A stretch of DNA of 64,000 bases from Sabellastarte sp. h YS-2021 (lineage: Eukaryota; Annelida; Polychaeta; Sabellida; Sabellidae): NCBI GenBank assembly GCA_964017235.1, contig OZ024936.1:30402040-30466039 (forward strand), in the 5' to 3' direction. The notes beneath the pieces are model-generated. The model did no database searches. It saw only the letters and a list, made by a program, of their open reading frames with translations, and was not told the DNA's origin. The position numbers and the translations under genes are program-made. Shown in pieces: positions 35,041-46,978 of this stretch (position 1 is the first letter of the stretch; the number at the start of each line of letters is the position of its first letter).

Positions 35041-36849
35041 ACATGCATCTGTTCTTCTATACATGCATCTGCTTTTTATGGAATCCTGGCATTTATCTTT
35101 CTATTGTTATTCCATATTAAATAACCACATGCCACCACATCATGTGGGAGGCTGGGGTCATGTAATCCTAAAGGTTTACAGGTTTGTCAGGGCTAGTACG
35201 GTGTCCCGTATTATGACCTCTGACCTGGCTTTTATTGTTTTAATGACCCATATTCACTAGCATTCGTTTTCTGAGAATACTTCAAAGCAGAAAAATTATG
35301 TAAATTCAAGAAAATTTTAAGATTTCTAAAGGCTATACTGACAAATTTGATGCAATAGCTGTGAAGAAAAAAAGGGAGCACAACTGATTTTTTTTTTGTT
35401 AATCAACACAGAGTTACTTGTAGCAAAAAAGAAATGTTTAGCAGAATCATTTTTATAGAAATTATAAAAATTCTTATTCTTTGAATCTTTTCTTAAGGAA
35501 ATGCCTATAGTCTAAGAATATTTCTATTCTTCATATGATAAAGACATTATGGGTATATTATGCAAGCATATCTATCAAAAAACATTTATTTTAAATCGAG
35601 ACATTTTTGCCAGACTGCCAAACAACTTATGAAAAAAATAGAACTGTGATACTTGAAGATCATATTTTCAATAAGTAATGAAATTTGATGCCCCAAGAAT
35701 ATGTCAAGTATATTGGGGAAGATAGTTATATCACAAAACAGAGGGATTAATTTAAGCCAACATTTGACCTTCTTTTGCAACATACCCTATTCAAAATTGA
35801 AAAATATCAGGAGACCCCATAGGTCTGGAACTGAAGAGATAATGACGAAGAAAGAATTTTGAAGACCATTTAAGATGTTTCATAAATATTTCAATCATTT
35901 CAAATCAGCTTCAGTGATTGCCTGATGTAATAGAAAAACACAAACAATATGTCTTTTTATTGACCAAAAGTGAAATATTTTGAAAGTGCTAAAATTAAAT
36001 ATATTTAAATCACATAACTGTATAAACTTATTTTTGTTACTATTTTCTTGCTGTGTCAGTTCAAAGTAAAAAAAAAATTTAAAAAAGATAATTCACAAAA
36101 AGGCTATAGAAGTAAATCAGAATTATTTCTTTGGCATCCTATTTCTATTTAAAACTACATGAAAAATTTACAATTTCAAAGTGAGTCATACTTGCTGACA
36201 CTATCATTCATATTCTAAAACTGTAGTCACATGACTTTCTATGTGACCTTTGACATACATGAATATATTCACATGATAAATCTTCACACAGTTACTCCAA
36301 AATACATTGAAAATCCAAAAGCAAGCAGATGAGTATCAAAACTTCAAAAGAAGGTGCATGTTTAAAAACTCCACACTTTATACCCATGAAAATGAGGAGT
36401 GTCTAAAATGTTTTTACACAGACAACTGTTTCATACCTGCTGTCATATGTCAAGTTCCAAATCAGAAAAAAAGGAATAAAATATGTGTTCCACTACACCC
36501 ATTCATCATCATGGGGTATTACTTTTCTTGTTACATCTCTGTCACCTATGTAGATACCAGAATGAATCATTCACACAGATACACCAAACATGCAAAGCAG
36601 TATTGCTCTTGGCTTTGCAAGCTCTAAGTAGTTGATGACACAACATAGTACTGGGGCAGGTACTTGTGTAGTTAATCATAAAACTTGCACCTTTTTTTCT
36701 TTAATATGTCTGATGCATCTTTTACAATTTCTATTTTGTGTTATTTCTTTATGGTTGATGCTGTTTTCAATGTATTGTACCAGTTGCAACGACAGTAGGC
36801 AGTGTTACATTGATTTGGCTCTAAGGTATCTTTTGAATGAATTGTACAT
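35041..36849. other. No gene seen
   Basis: AT-rich unique sequence. A TGACCTTTGACAT motif is at 36244-36256. A 106-codon ORF at 36307-36627 has no coding signature. Confidence 0.5.
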
Positions 36850-37192
36850 CTGCCACTGTGGCCTAGCGGGTAACACACTTGTCTAGGAACTCAGAGGACG
36901 TGGGTTCAATCCCAGGTACAGGCAGATACATAGTGGCTAGGATGACCACTTAAAATGGCAGTCCTCTGTCATTGGGTCCTATGCCAGTGGCAGGTTAAAG
37001 AACCTCAAGGACGTTGATAAATGCTCATCCTTGAACCTCTATCTTCCAGTTAGGGGGATGTCAGTTACTTGTGAGTTGGGGCTGTACCTGTACAGTAGGA
37101 TTGGTTAAATAGCGCTTTGAGTCCTATAGTATATGGAGATATTGTGCTGAGTATATATACATAATAATAATAAAAAATAATAATAATACAGG
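36850..37192 (+). mobile_element. tRNA-derived SINE family S1 (LINE-tailed)
   Basis: Close relative of the copy at 30564: box A TGGCCTAGCGGGTA, box B GGTTCAATCCC (36903-36913), the same core, and the tail GCGCTTTGAGTCCTATAGTA then GGAGATATTGTGCTGA ending in ATA repeats. Confidence 0.85.
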
Positions 37193-37194
37193 TC

Positions 37195-37385
37195 ATATAT
37201 TTGTCAGCATAGTTAAAGAGATGGCGAAAAGCAAGACACAAGAGTTAATCAATATTTTGCCCTGAAAATCCCCAGCCTCCATTAGGCATCTACCAAATTA
37301 CTCATTTTAGGTCAGAGGAGGAGTCAATCCAATGACCTTCGATGTAGGATGCCAGCTCGCTACCCACTAAAGCCACATGACCCCT
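37195..37385 (-). mobile_element. tRNA-derived SINE family S2, old copy
   Basis: Diverged S2 on the minus strand (GGTCATATATTTGTCAGC, AATATTTTGCCCTGAAAAT, then head-like GCTACCCACTAAAGCCACAT). A further S2 scrap (TTGGTCAAAGTCGTGCACTG) lies at about 37395-37445. Confidence 0.5.
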
Positions 37386-37479
37386 CGGTAGTTTGAAGTT
37401 GGTCAAAGTCGTGCACTGGAAACTACCAGCTATTGGCAAAGTAACTACAGAGAATACAGGTTTAATAGCAAGGACATAC

Positions 37480-37642
37480 TCGTGGTGAGAAGTACAGTTC
37501 CACTCGCTTCAGATTTGCTAACCATTACATACATATTTCCCTTCTTATGGCCAGCATTGCCTCCTTTTGGGATTGTATGATGTCGTGGGGGAATGTGAAA
37601 GAAATCCTCAAGTTTTGGTATGGATTTTGGCTTGTTGTTCAT
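37480..37642 (-). CDS. Possible coding exon of an unidentified host gene
   Basis: A minus-strand open block GC-richer than its surroundings. From an ATG at 37640-37642 it reads MNNKPKSIPKLEDFFHIPPR, HHTIPKGGNAGHKKGN and MYVMVSKSEASGTVLLTT, then a GTATGT donor, leaving one base. The peptide is hydrophilic and lysine-rich with a G-G-N-A-G-H-K-K loop. No convincing acceptor was found upstream, so it may be a first coding exon. An upstream TTG-initiated extension adds only two residues. I do not recognise a family. Confidence 0.4.
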
Positions 37643-38209
37643 ATCCAATAGGTTACAGAAAACATTAAAAGGTGGTGAAATATGTACAGTAATAATTCCA
37701 GCCGTGCTTTGAGTTTATGAAATTTAATCACTTGCTCTTACCACTGTACTCCTGGTTTCAAAACCAGCCCATGATGACACGCAGGATTCATTGATGGTTT
37801 GACTTGACCTTAGCTCCTGAAAGGGCCATAAAGGGACACCACGTTTCACCTTTGACCTATGACCTTTGTTTTTTTTTCAAATATTCTGTACAAATATTTA
37901 ACACTGTATTAATATTGATTAATGAAGTTAATATGTCGTATGTATGAATTACAAATGATAGCAAATATTAATATGGGCCTTCTATTACATTCAGACATAT
38001 GTAATTGTAGTAATGTTTATGCCTTAAAAGTTCTCTCATATTAAGCATATGTATGCAATGTTTGTACATCTTGAAAAAAAATATAGTAAACAAAGTTTGA
38101 CCTTTGACCCATTACCATGCAAACAACACTGTAGGTGAACCTAAACCCCCAAAATTATATTTTGTTTATCTATTTGGGTAACAGGTCGCTATCAACGCAC
38201 TGTTTTGTT
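37643..38209. other. No gene seen
   Basis: A weak tRNA-like segment at 37740-37840 resembles 16185-16340. A TGACCTTTGACCC motif is at 38098-38110. Confidence 0.4.
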
Positions 38210-38384
38210 TTTTTTTTCACAAAAAGAGAAAGCCAGTACATACTAGCTGGTCAAGATTCTTCACTGTAAACTACTGGGCATCAGTAAGCAATTGCCAATT
38301 TTCCCCACGTGTGGTCCGGAATTCAAACCAGCAACCTTAGAGGTGAGAAGTGAGTGTGTTAACCACTACACCATCAAGTCCCAA
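38210..38384 (-). mobile_element. tRNA-derived SINE family S2, 3'-truncated
   Basis: Minus-strand copy with body words AGCCAGTACATACTAGCTGG and CACTGTAAACTACTGGGC and a head ending GTGTGTTAACCACTACACCA. The 3' end is replaced by a T-run. Confidence 0.7.
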
Positions 38385-39459
38385 AAAAAACAAAAAATAA
38401 GATTTATATACATATTATTTCAAGCATGGCAATTAGCTTTGCAAATATTCTATGGATAAGTCTTGTTCTGGCAGAAGAACGTGCAGAACTTCCACATTAA
38501 CATATTTCGATTTTCTGTTAAATATGCAAATTTGAATTTCATGCTATCGTCATTAGCCGAACAGGTACTCCATTGTTTCAAAAGTTCTTCAAAGATAGCA
38601 ATATTTGGCCTTTAAATAAAGTGTTATAAAGGTTGGCAGCTGCATACAGAAAGACAAAGAAGTTTGTCTGCAAAGATACACACAGCTTGTAAAAAATGTG
38701 CATATACATTTGAATCCTGAACTCAATGTTTGCAGTGTACATGTGTGTTGTGGATATTGTACTTTTTATTACTGTTCTATTTGGCAGGTAACCACTATGG
38801 TGGAGATGTTTTTGGCATACATGCAGACATGACTGATAGTTAAATCATCATTGTCTGAGTCAAATAAAAAATCTCGCTGTAAAGGGATATGGTCTTGCAT
38901 TTGGCTATAACATACTTATATTGCCTTGTATTGAGCTCCAACACTCTGAGGAATTTAGACTTGTTTGGTGAAGTTTGGTGGGTATTGCCCTCGGGTTCGA
39001 AATCTAATAAAGTTGGTAGATATTTTTATCTAGATGCTAAATCTCTGGATGAGGTAATAGTACTACAAGCTTTAGATGCTGGGACCAACTGGGCAGTTGT
39101 GACAAACAAATGCTGCTGTTGAAACATATGTGTTAGTTGCTCAACTAAATGCCATGTGTAAAGTGACTCCTGTCAGATTTAATTGGCTAAAACTGTACTT
39201 TGTAAAAGACTTGTTTAGGAAATTTAAATCTTACATCAGTTACTAATTTCCATATTACAGATTTCACTTGAAAAATGGTGGTGGGATTTGATGTTGATTA
39301 TGAAATTCTTGGAATAAACTGAAAATTTCAGTTTCTGTTATGTTAACGTTTGTGTTACAGTAAAATATTTTCTTTAATATACATTTTCTTCATTTATGAA
39401 CGTTGCACCTTGCATGCTTAAATGACAGATATATATATATACAGAAGACCCACTTTTTG
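38385..39459. other. No assignable gene
   Basis: A 77-codon plus-strand ORF (38889-39122) is GC-richer but unrecognised. A good acceptor with a TACTAAT branch site (39241-39260) is followed by a short frame ISLEKWWWDLMLIMKFLE then stop, which may be a last exon or chance. Confidence 0.3.
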
Positions 39460-39745
39460 TGTCTCAGTTGGACTTTCTGTCAAGTTTTATTGAGTTTCTT
39501 CAAAAATAACATTCTGGCACACAGAGCATTACTTAAAGCGTTGAGATTGGAATATCAACAAAGTTGATCATACTTCGGACCCAAAGGCAATGTCCAAATC
39601 TCATAGATTGGACTTTCTACCGGTAGAAAGTCCAATTGGACTTGGACTTTCTACCAGGTTTGGACTTTCTAGGGGTAGAAACTCCAATTGGACTTTCTAT
39701 CGGTAGAATTTCACATTCTACCAGATTGGACTTTCTACCATGACA
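39460..39745. repeat. Cluster of TTGGACTTTCTACC words in both orientations
   Basis: At least five direct and two inverse copies of this word. It includes a perfect 30-bp palindrome at 39607-39636 with arms ATTGGACTTTCTACC and GGTAGAAAGTCCAAT and no loop. The sequence could extrude a cruciform. It resembles the end zones of foldback elements, but no matching opposite end was found. Confidence 0.85.
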
Positions 39746-40479
39746 TATACATGAATACAAATTGCCCAGGCCCTCGTGCCTTAACAATTAGCTTCAAGTG
39801 TATGTATATAGCATTTATTCTGTTAATTGAACATTATAAAGCTATAAATTCAAATATATAATACAGATACATGCAGTCTAAATCTAAAAATATACAGAGG
39901 TAGCCAACCATATGTTATTAAACTGCATGCTATCCTTGTGATTTACATAGGAAAGATTCTGATTACCAGACCACACTGTTTTACCAGTAGACAATGAAGA
40001 CTAAAATTATGTTTTTAGTTTGAGGCTAAAATTTTAATACCATGGAATGTAATTGCAATAGCGGAAAAGGCAGGTGGATAATTAAACTTTTTAAAAATTA
40101 TGTACACATCAACACTTACACAACTGATGTTTGTACTACACTAAACAAAAATATAAACATACTGCTTGGTGTTGTAACTTGGCACATACCTCAACTTGGC
40201 ACAAAACAGAATATTTAATGTCTATCAACAGTTGGTTGTCATCGGCAAAACTGCTACATTTCTGGGAGTGTATCACACCATATAAGGTAAAGATGATTGT
40301 AGTGGAAAATAAAGATGGACTTAATTAATTGTTTTCGGGATATTTTATGCAAATTTGGAATTTTCTACCAAGTTGGGGTGCTAGAAATTATATTATCGCC
40401 CCATAAAAAGCACTGTAACGGGTTAATTCATGGGACCCTCTGTGGTCAATTTATTTAGTTTCAAGTCACACCTGGTACC
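39746..40479. other. No gene seen
   Basis: AT-rich unique sequence. Confidence 0.5.
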
Positions 40480-40676
40480 TTTGCATGGGCCATACTGTAT
40501 GTGATAGTTAAGAGGGCAAAGGAAATCAGTACATACAGTTGCTCAAGGTTCTGTACTGAAAACAGCCAACGAATGGAAAGCAAATCCCAGCTTTTCCTCT
40601 TAAGGAGAAACCGGGATTTGAACTCTGACCTCAGTAGTTAGAGGTGAGTATGTTACCACTGTGCCACTGTGACCCC
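40480..40676 (-). mobile_element. tRNA-derived SINE family S2, diverged
   Basis: Minus-strand copy: GGCAAAGGAAATCAGTACAT, GCTCAAGGTTCTGTACTGAA, box-B complement GGGATTTGAACTC, then GTTACCACTGTGCCACTGTG at the head. Confidence 0.7.
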
Positions 40677-40861
40677 TTCTTAATGGTCAAAGTCTGTTTA
40701 AAATTTGCGCCTCTTGGGTCAATACAGATTTTAATCACAAGAAATTCATGTTTTTACCCACACCAGATTTTGTTTTTGTGTGCATTTGTCTGTTTTCCTG
40801 TTTGTCTGACAATATATGCAAATATAATGAACAGATCTTTTTGAAATATTTTGTGTGGGTA

Positions 40862-41260
40862 GGACCTGATCAAAGAAAGAAGTAGTTAAAATTTTAAGAA
40901 AAATCCGGACCATATTCTGGAATTTTTAAAGGTTCCAATTTTTATGCATTTTCATTGACTTTGGTGTTCCAGCTGACATTACTCTAAAAGTAATGAGCAG
41001 ATCTCCATGTAATTTTAGATGTGGGTCTGGCCACGGACCAAGAAAGCAATAATTACTTTTCGGGAAAAATCCGGACCATAATCTGGAATTTTTAAAGGTT
41101 CCAATTTTTATGCATTTTCATTGACTTTGGTGTTCCAGTTGACATTACTCTAAAAGTAATGAGCAGATCTCCATGTAATTTTAGATGTGGGTCGGGCCAC
41201 GGACCAAGAAAGCAATAATTACTTTTCGGGAAGGACCAAAGTCATAATCTGGAATCAGAA
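40862..41260. repeat. 166-bp tandem duplication
   Basis: Two nearly identical units: AAATCCGGACCAT starts at 40901 and 41067, with GAGCAGATCTCCATGTAATT and GGGCCACGGACCAAGAAAGC in both. Partial units lie before and after. The low divergence suggests recent duplication. Confidence 0.9.
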
Positions 41261-42334
41261 AAATCCCAAATTTTCGGAAATGTCCCCCGGCCAGGTCTGT
41301 ACTCTACAAGTACTTTCTAGTTGTATTGTATCCACATCAAGTTTCCCAGATGCAATTTGGGGAGAGAACTCCAATATTTTTTTCTTATTGATAACCATGT
41401 GATAACTCCTAACCTTAGAGGTAAAAACCAATTGATAAATCAATTTGATAAGAATTGAGAGCTAAATTTTGCGCTCAAAAACAATTTTCCATTTGACACC
41501 ACTTATCACCCATCATTTCATTACTATCTCAAACTGATGCCAGAAAATCTAAATAACATCTATTTTATAAATCAGTCTAACAGTGATAGGTATTGTTAAA
41601 AAGCTATTGTTAAAAGTATCGGATCCCAACATTTTCAAGGATCAATGCATTGGCAGTGACAGGTGGACTTTATTCCGCCTTGTAATTTTTTAAAAAGGGA
41701 AATTGTGGTATTTATTCAACTGTAGGTGTACAGAAAACATAAAAATTACACACCTTAAAAACTCTGCATTTGAAACTAAGGGTAGAGACTGGGTGAGCAG
41801 AACTGAATTGCTTTTATGTCTGTTAACAGCTGTTAACTGTACATGTGTGGGCTATTTTATAAATCAATAAAATAATTCAATTTCCGCTTTTGGGCATCAG
41901 TAGAAGTAGATCCACATTAACCATCTTTGATACAACCATTAATTATGCAATTTTCATGGATTAAATACAATGCATTTATTGAAGTGGGAAGAATGAAAGG
42001 AATTGAATTCGTGAAAAAGCAACATTTACAAATGCTAACAGAAATTACATACTCTTTAAAAGACTGCTATTAACTATATTATTTAAAAACAGAGACAGTA
42101 CATTTGAGATTTACAATAGTATTCTAGGTGTATTGATAAACCATTAAATACTGGTAAAAAACAGTTATTACTTTTAGACATTCTTCAAAACAATATATAC
42201 TGCATACTTGCCAGAATTTGGCACAACTTTTTGTGGGTCCTTATTTGTAAATAAATATACTTCTATTTTATAAATCTTGTGGCTTATAATCTTGTAATCA
42301 TGAAGTTTATAAACAAGGATTTTCCAAAGCCAAG
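41261..42334. other. No gene seen
   Basis: AT-rich unique sequence. Confidence 0.5.
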
Positions 42335-42460
42335 GAGGCAGATGTGATGGCACAGTTGTAACCCACTCGACTTGCATCTTATAGGTGCTGGGTTTGATTC
42401 AAGGTTTGACTTGATGAGGTAAAGTTAGTAGTTGCTTGCTAGTGCCTTTGCTCTTAGCTA
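42335..42460 (+). mobile_element. SINE S2-like head fragment
   Basis: tRNA-like GATGGCACAGTTGTAACCCA, box-B-like GGGTTTGATTCAAGG, then GTTAGTAGTTGCTTGCTAGT as in other S2 copies. It is truncated at the 3' side. Confidence 0.5.
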
Positions 42461-43447
42461 TGTCTGGGACATAATTGGATTACCAGAGACTTAGATAAAT
42501 CTAAGCCAATCAAATAACCAAACTGGTTTTCTATGTCAAATGACCTAGTATTTCTATTCAAAATATATTAATGTCACCATATATCCACTTCTTGAGGCAT
42601 TTTAAGCTCAGGAAAAAATATTATTTTGCAAATGAAAACCTCGCAAACACATAAAAACTTTTCAATGACTACTCTAGGGAGGTGTTCCATGTATTTTTAC
42701 TTTATTTACAGCCATTTCAAATTTTGGAGGAAAAATTTATGGCAGTCATATTTAAGTCTTTCTTTACAAAGGTTAAGTCGAATCCCTGGTAGATTTAACT
42801 TTGACCCTAAGACATAGCCAAAGGTTAGAGTGTGCTGCTTTGTAAAATCTGCTAAGTCTAAGACCACAGATTTATCCTACGTTTAAGACAAAAGTCTTAA
42901 CGTTAAGTCTAAGTCCAGAATAACACCTTCTGTAAAATCGGCCCCAACCTTTTGAACGGGACATAAAACTCTCTTTTCCTCACCCTGTCAACTCGCCATC
43001 ACAATATTCATTATTTTGAAAGCAACCTGATACCCATTTCAACCAATTAAACCAAAGCGAAGGTTTCAATTACAATCACAATCAAAACTCAGCATAGCCT
43101 GAGACAAGACTAGGTCAGTACTGTTTATTGTACCATATAGAACCCCTTTAGAAACTATAAATGCATGTATATGTTTACCTTTTAACGTGTGGTTGACAGT
43201 TTTTCATCTTTACCTACCCTGGTTCCCAAACCGCTTTTTTACTCTGCCATAAAGGGTCAGGTATTGGCCACCATTTTGGATAAACAGTGTTTGTAGTTAC
43301 ATCTGGCAAAAGGAGACAAAAAATAAATTTTATATAATTTTGGTCAACATATATGGTGCACACTTTGGCATTATGTCCCTTTTACTGTGTAATGTTATTG
43401 CATAATAATTGAATAAAATTTGCCTTCGATATAAGTATGCATCACTT
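42461..43447. other. No gene seen
   Basis: AT-rich. Words TAAGTCTAAGACCA and GTTAAGTCTAAGTCC repeat locally (42850-42915). Confidence 0.45.
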
Positions 43448-43451
43448 TTAA

Positions 43452-44166
43452 GGCCTATGCACATATACGCGGCGCGGTGGGGCACGATACGATTTTACTG
43501 CATGCTGAGTAGGCTATTTTTCTTTACTTTGCACATTTGGGCGATTTTCCCCAGCGGTTTTCAGTAAAATGGTAAAATATTATTAAAGTACAGAGAAATT
43601 GACTAGAATATAATTAAACATCCAATACCCCAAAGTACATTTCCACAGTCCCCATTTCAACAGCTATCCTACCCTTAATTACATTTAATCTCTCCACAAT
43701 GAAGGGCCTTGCCTTTGACCAGTGTCCCTTTTATAATATTGGCTATTGTCCAGTGTGCCTCTTAGAATAACTGGTAATTGCAATCCTCATTCAGTTCAAC
43801 CCTTTTATGTGACTATATGGACAGAAACCATATTTTGTCATCTATCCTGCCCGTAGTTAATCCCTTCACAATGAGCCTGTGTGCTTGCATTTTGTTTTCC
43901 AATTAATATATTTGTGTAGAGTTCTGTGATACACTACAATTTTAAATATGTAGAAAGTCCAAATATATATGAAAACTTGGAACAGAAAAAAAAAACGCAG
44001 AAAAAAAGAAAACAGAAAAAAAATGCGCGGTTTTTCAAAAAAATAGAAAATTTTCTAAATGGAAAAATCCGCACCGCACCGCTAGCTGTCGCGACGCACA
44101 TATGTACAAGCAGTGAACTACTGCCATTATTTCTATTTTATTTAGTCGCGCTAGTGTGCAATGGGC
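43452..44166. mobile_element. piggyBac-like MITE flanked by TTAA
   Basis: A 715-bp element with TTAA immediately outside both ends (43448-43451 and 44167-44170). Left end GGCCTATGCACATATACGCG pairs with the complement of the right end GCCCATTGCACACTAGCGCG. Inner CG-rich parts (GCGGCGCGGTGGGG left, CCGCACCGCACCGC right) are also complementary. No transposase. TTAA targets and duplications are characteristic of piggyBac. Confidence 0.72.
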
Positions 44167-44272
44167 TTAAGTGTTGTACATCTTCTATCATCGCTCAAAA
44201 ATATAATTGTGATTTTCAATGTAAATGGTCAAATATTACTTTATTTTATTAGAAATATTTCATTTTATTAAG

Positions 44273-44406
44273 AACCATCACAAGGTTTCACGATTGATGA
44301 AAATACCGATGGATCAGTAGACTGGCAACCTGAACAAAAACAAACCTGTATGAAAACCAGATTACATCAAGGTCACCACGGAAAATACCAGTACTTTTTG
44401 TTAAAG
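44273..44406 (+). CDS. Internal exon of an unidentified host gene
   Basis: A 134-bp plus-strand block between acceptor TTCATTTTATTAAG and donor AAAG/GTGAGT. It is open in one frame: two bases, then PSQGFTIDENTDGSVDW, QPEQKQTCMKTRLHQGHH and GKYQYFLLK, ending on a codon boundary. A stop lies in the same frame just upstream of the acceptor, as expected for intron. Composition stands out from the AT-rich surroundings. The peptide is hydrophilic; I do not recognise the family. The weaker exon-like block at 57832 begins in the compatible phase 0, but 13 kb of repeats separates them. Confidence 0.5.
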
Positions 44407-44779
44407 GTGAGTTATGAGCTGTCTAGTCTTTACCCTAAAGAGTTTTTTCCCGGTAAATGTGTGTGTGTGTGTGGGGGGGGGGGGGGGTAATGTGGTTTCA
44501 CATGTGGGTGTGCAAGTTCTCATTCCTGCCTCCCACCTTAATTTTTTTATATTTTCAGATCTTTTAACTTTTTGTAGGTGACATAATTATTTGACCTTTA
44601 ATTTCATTGGTTGCAGGGTCCTGTCCTTTCCCTCCAGTGATTCACCTCTGCCATTTTGTCACTGAACATGCAACAGAACAGACCTCTCAAAAAATTTGCA
44701 TTTTAGTCTATCTTTTTAGTTTGTTTTTAGACTTTTACTTTTACACTTTTATTTTGAAATTGAAGATAAGAGATACAAT
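44407..44779. other. Intron-like sequence with GT/G run
   Basis: (GT)n followed by 16 G at about 44459-44488. No coding sequence until the DIRS fossil. Confidence 0.5.
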
Positions 44780-45830
44780 ATGAGGTCGAAGAAGAAAGAA
44801 TACAGCATTCCTATACAGCTCCAACTTGCTAGTGATGAGGACTTTATGGTAGCGCTTAGACCTTCAACTTCTGGGCAAGTTTTCGAATCTGAACATACTG
44901 ATTTGAGTGATTCAGACATTGATATTTCTGATTTGATTAATCATTCTAATCAAAATTTGCCGGATCCGATTAGTAGGGATGCGGAGGTTTTTGCTCGACA
45001 AGGCCAGGGCCCTGCAAATCAAAATGGTCTTGATGATAGTTCTGTTTTTCGCAGAACGACATTAACAGGCAAATATTGACACAGCTTAGTACTTTGGGTG
45101 ATCGTATGGCTGCTATTGAAAGTAGTACAAGACCTAGACCTTAAAAGAAAACTAGTGATGTGAAAAAAAGTTAAGAGTTCAAAGAAGGTCAAGCATTCTA
45201 AAGCGGCTGTTACACAGTCAAGTCCCAGTCATCAGCAAGGCGAGGCTTGTGTAGGTTGTGGCCAGCAGTAATATCCGACCCCCTGATAAGCTTAGGCAGG
45301 AAGCATATACACAGAAAGAAGTGCAGGCTAGACTACTGCATCTTGCAGACAGACAGAACAAAAGCAGGTACTGATAAAATCAAGTCCCAGAGAGGTGGTT
45401 CTGTTGATGTGTTCGTTTCGAAAAGGGTAAAATGGCCTCATGAATATGTTCTGGCATGTCAGAACAAGGACCAGATTTCGTACAATCAGCTGTCTCCCAT
45501 TCAATGGATGGCTGGGTTTTGCAGGAGTATCAAGGAGGAACCTGATAGCAAGATTAAAGAACATATGTTAGATTATGGTATTAATTTATTAGAAGATGCT
45601 ACAGATTTCTCCTGGTCCTCTGCGAAGGCCAGCCATGCTGTCTTATTATGCCATATGGAGCAGGGTGAGGTTGGCATCCAGTTGGTTGAACACTGATAAA
45701 ATTGATAGGGTCCAAAGGGCCCATGCACAGGAACATGTGGTTGCTATTAATTCTGCTACTCGTGCCGACAAAGGTTAGACAAGTAGTAAAAGTACTAGGT
45801 AAAGGTACAGGTATATGAATTCTTCTATAC
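44780..45830 (+). mobile_element. DIRS-type retroelement fossil, gag-like part
   Basis: A fossil block with gag-like sequence typical of DIRS elements in animals, recognisable by VDVFVSKRVKWPHEYVLA, QWMAGFCRSIKEE and ASHAVLLCHMEQGE. It is broken by several interruptions and carries no RT or recombinase part. It is separated from the RT/recombinase block at 51.5-54.9 kb by unrelated sequence and a LINE, so whether both come from one insertion is uncertain. Moderately old. Confidence 0.8.
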
Positions 45831-46794
45831 ACTCTACACATAGCTTTCTATACACTCTATATTTATCATACTTATAAACCCATTTTGTGTGAGTAGTATG
45901 TTCTTGAATTATTGATTTCCCTGATTGGGACTGATTTCCCAGTCAGGCAGGTTAATTAGTGCTGCTTCCCGGGGATAGGGAGATAAAGATGTTGCCCTCT
46001 CTCATTGTACAGTACTTACCAATGATCAAATGGATTGTGATTTGCTGACTATTGGCCCCGCGTGAAACGACAGCAGGCAGGTAGAGCAGAGAGCCATGTA
46101 TATCATCACTCAGATCCAAAATAACAGGATATTAGTCACAAAATATATTTTCAACTTCTTCCAGCTTATGAGGTTATCAATTCCTTGAAAGACATATGTA
46201 CCACAAAACATTGCAACTTGAGATATTTCAGAGAAATTTACTTGCGAATAAACGGAACAAAAAGTATGAAATAGAAACTGTTAAGTTACATTATAAATGA
46301 AATTTATTGTTTGAAGGAATCACTCTAAACAGCTGTGTAGTGCATTTACAGAAAAAAAAAATCATCACCACAGATACATCCTGGATTAAATAGTATGACA
46401 GCCCCTGCTCTTTTAGTTACAGTTAAGTAGATTAGTATGCAACCTAAGTAGATCAGTTTATAAACCCAAAGATGACTCAAGCAGTTGGGACTGGACCAAA
46501 TTATATGACCGTCCCTACACGCTTTAGTCACATTTTAGTAGTCAAATATGCAGTCCAAGTAGGTTAGTTGGTAAAACTCAACAGTCACTCAAGCAGTTAA
46601 GGGCTATGGTCAAGTCTTCCTTTCCAAAGTTTGACTTGTATGGAGTTTGTGATACTTTCGTGATCTTGAAATAAAGTCGTATGGTTTTGAAGGTCAAATA
46701 CATTCAAGTGTTGGTCATTACAGAATACCCACATGGTTTGAAAATTCATTTTAATATACATTTCTCTGAGTTATGTATCTAAAATCATTTAATT
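45831..46794. other. No gene seen
   Basis: AT-rich unique sequence. A loose local repeat (GACTCAAGCAGTTGGGACTG and ACTCAAGCAGTTAAGGGCT) is at about 46470-46620. Confidence 0.45.
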
Positions 46795-46978
46795 CTAATT
46801 CTACTTTTATAGCGCTTAATCTCCACTGAGTAGTGGACTCTAAGGCAAAACAAGACAATAGCAATATGCAAATTCAAAGTCCAGGGACAGAAATAGGTCA
46901 GCACCACGGAGAAGCCATAAGAGAAAATGAGCTAAGGAGGATATGCCTTTGCATAGAGATAGGTTTTCAGCTTCTTTC

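Noticed and set aside
43926-44252. 108-codon plus ORF
   Set aside because: Lysine-rich start comes from an A-run within the piggyBac-like MITE; it crosses the MITE boundary.
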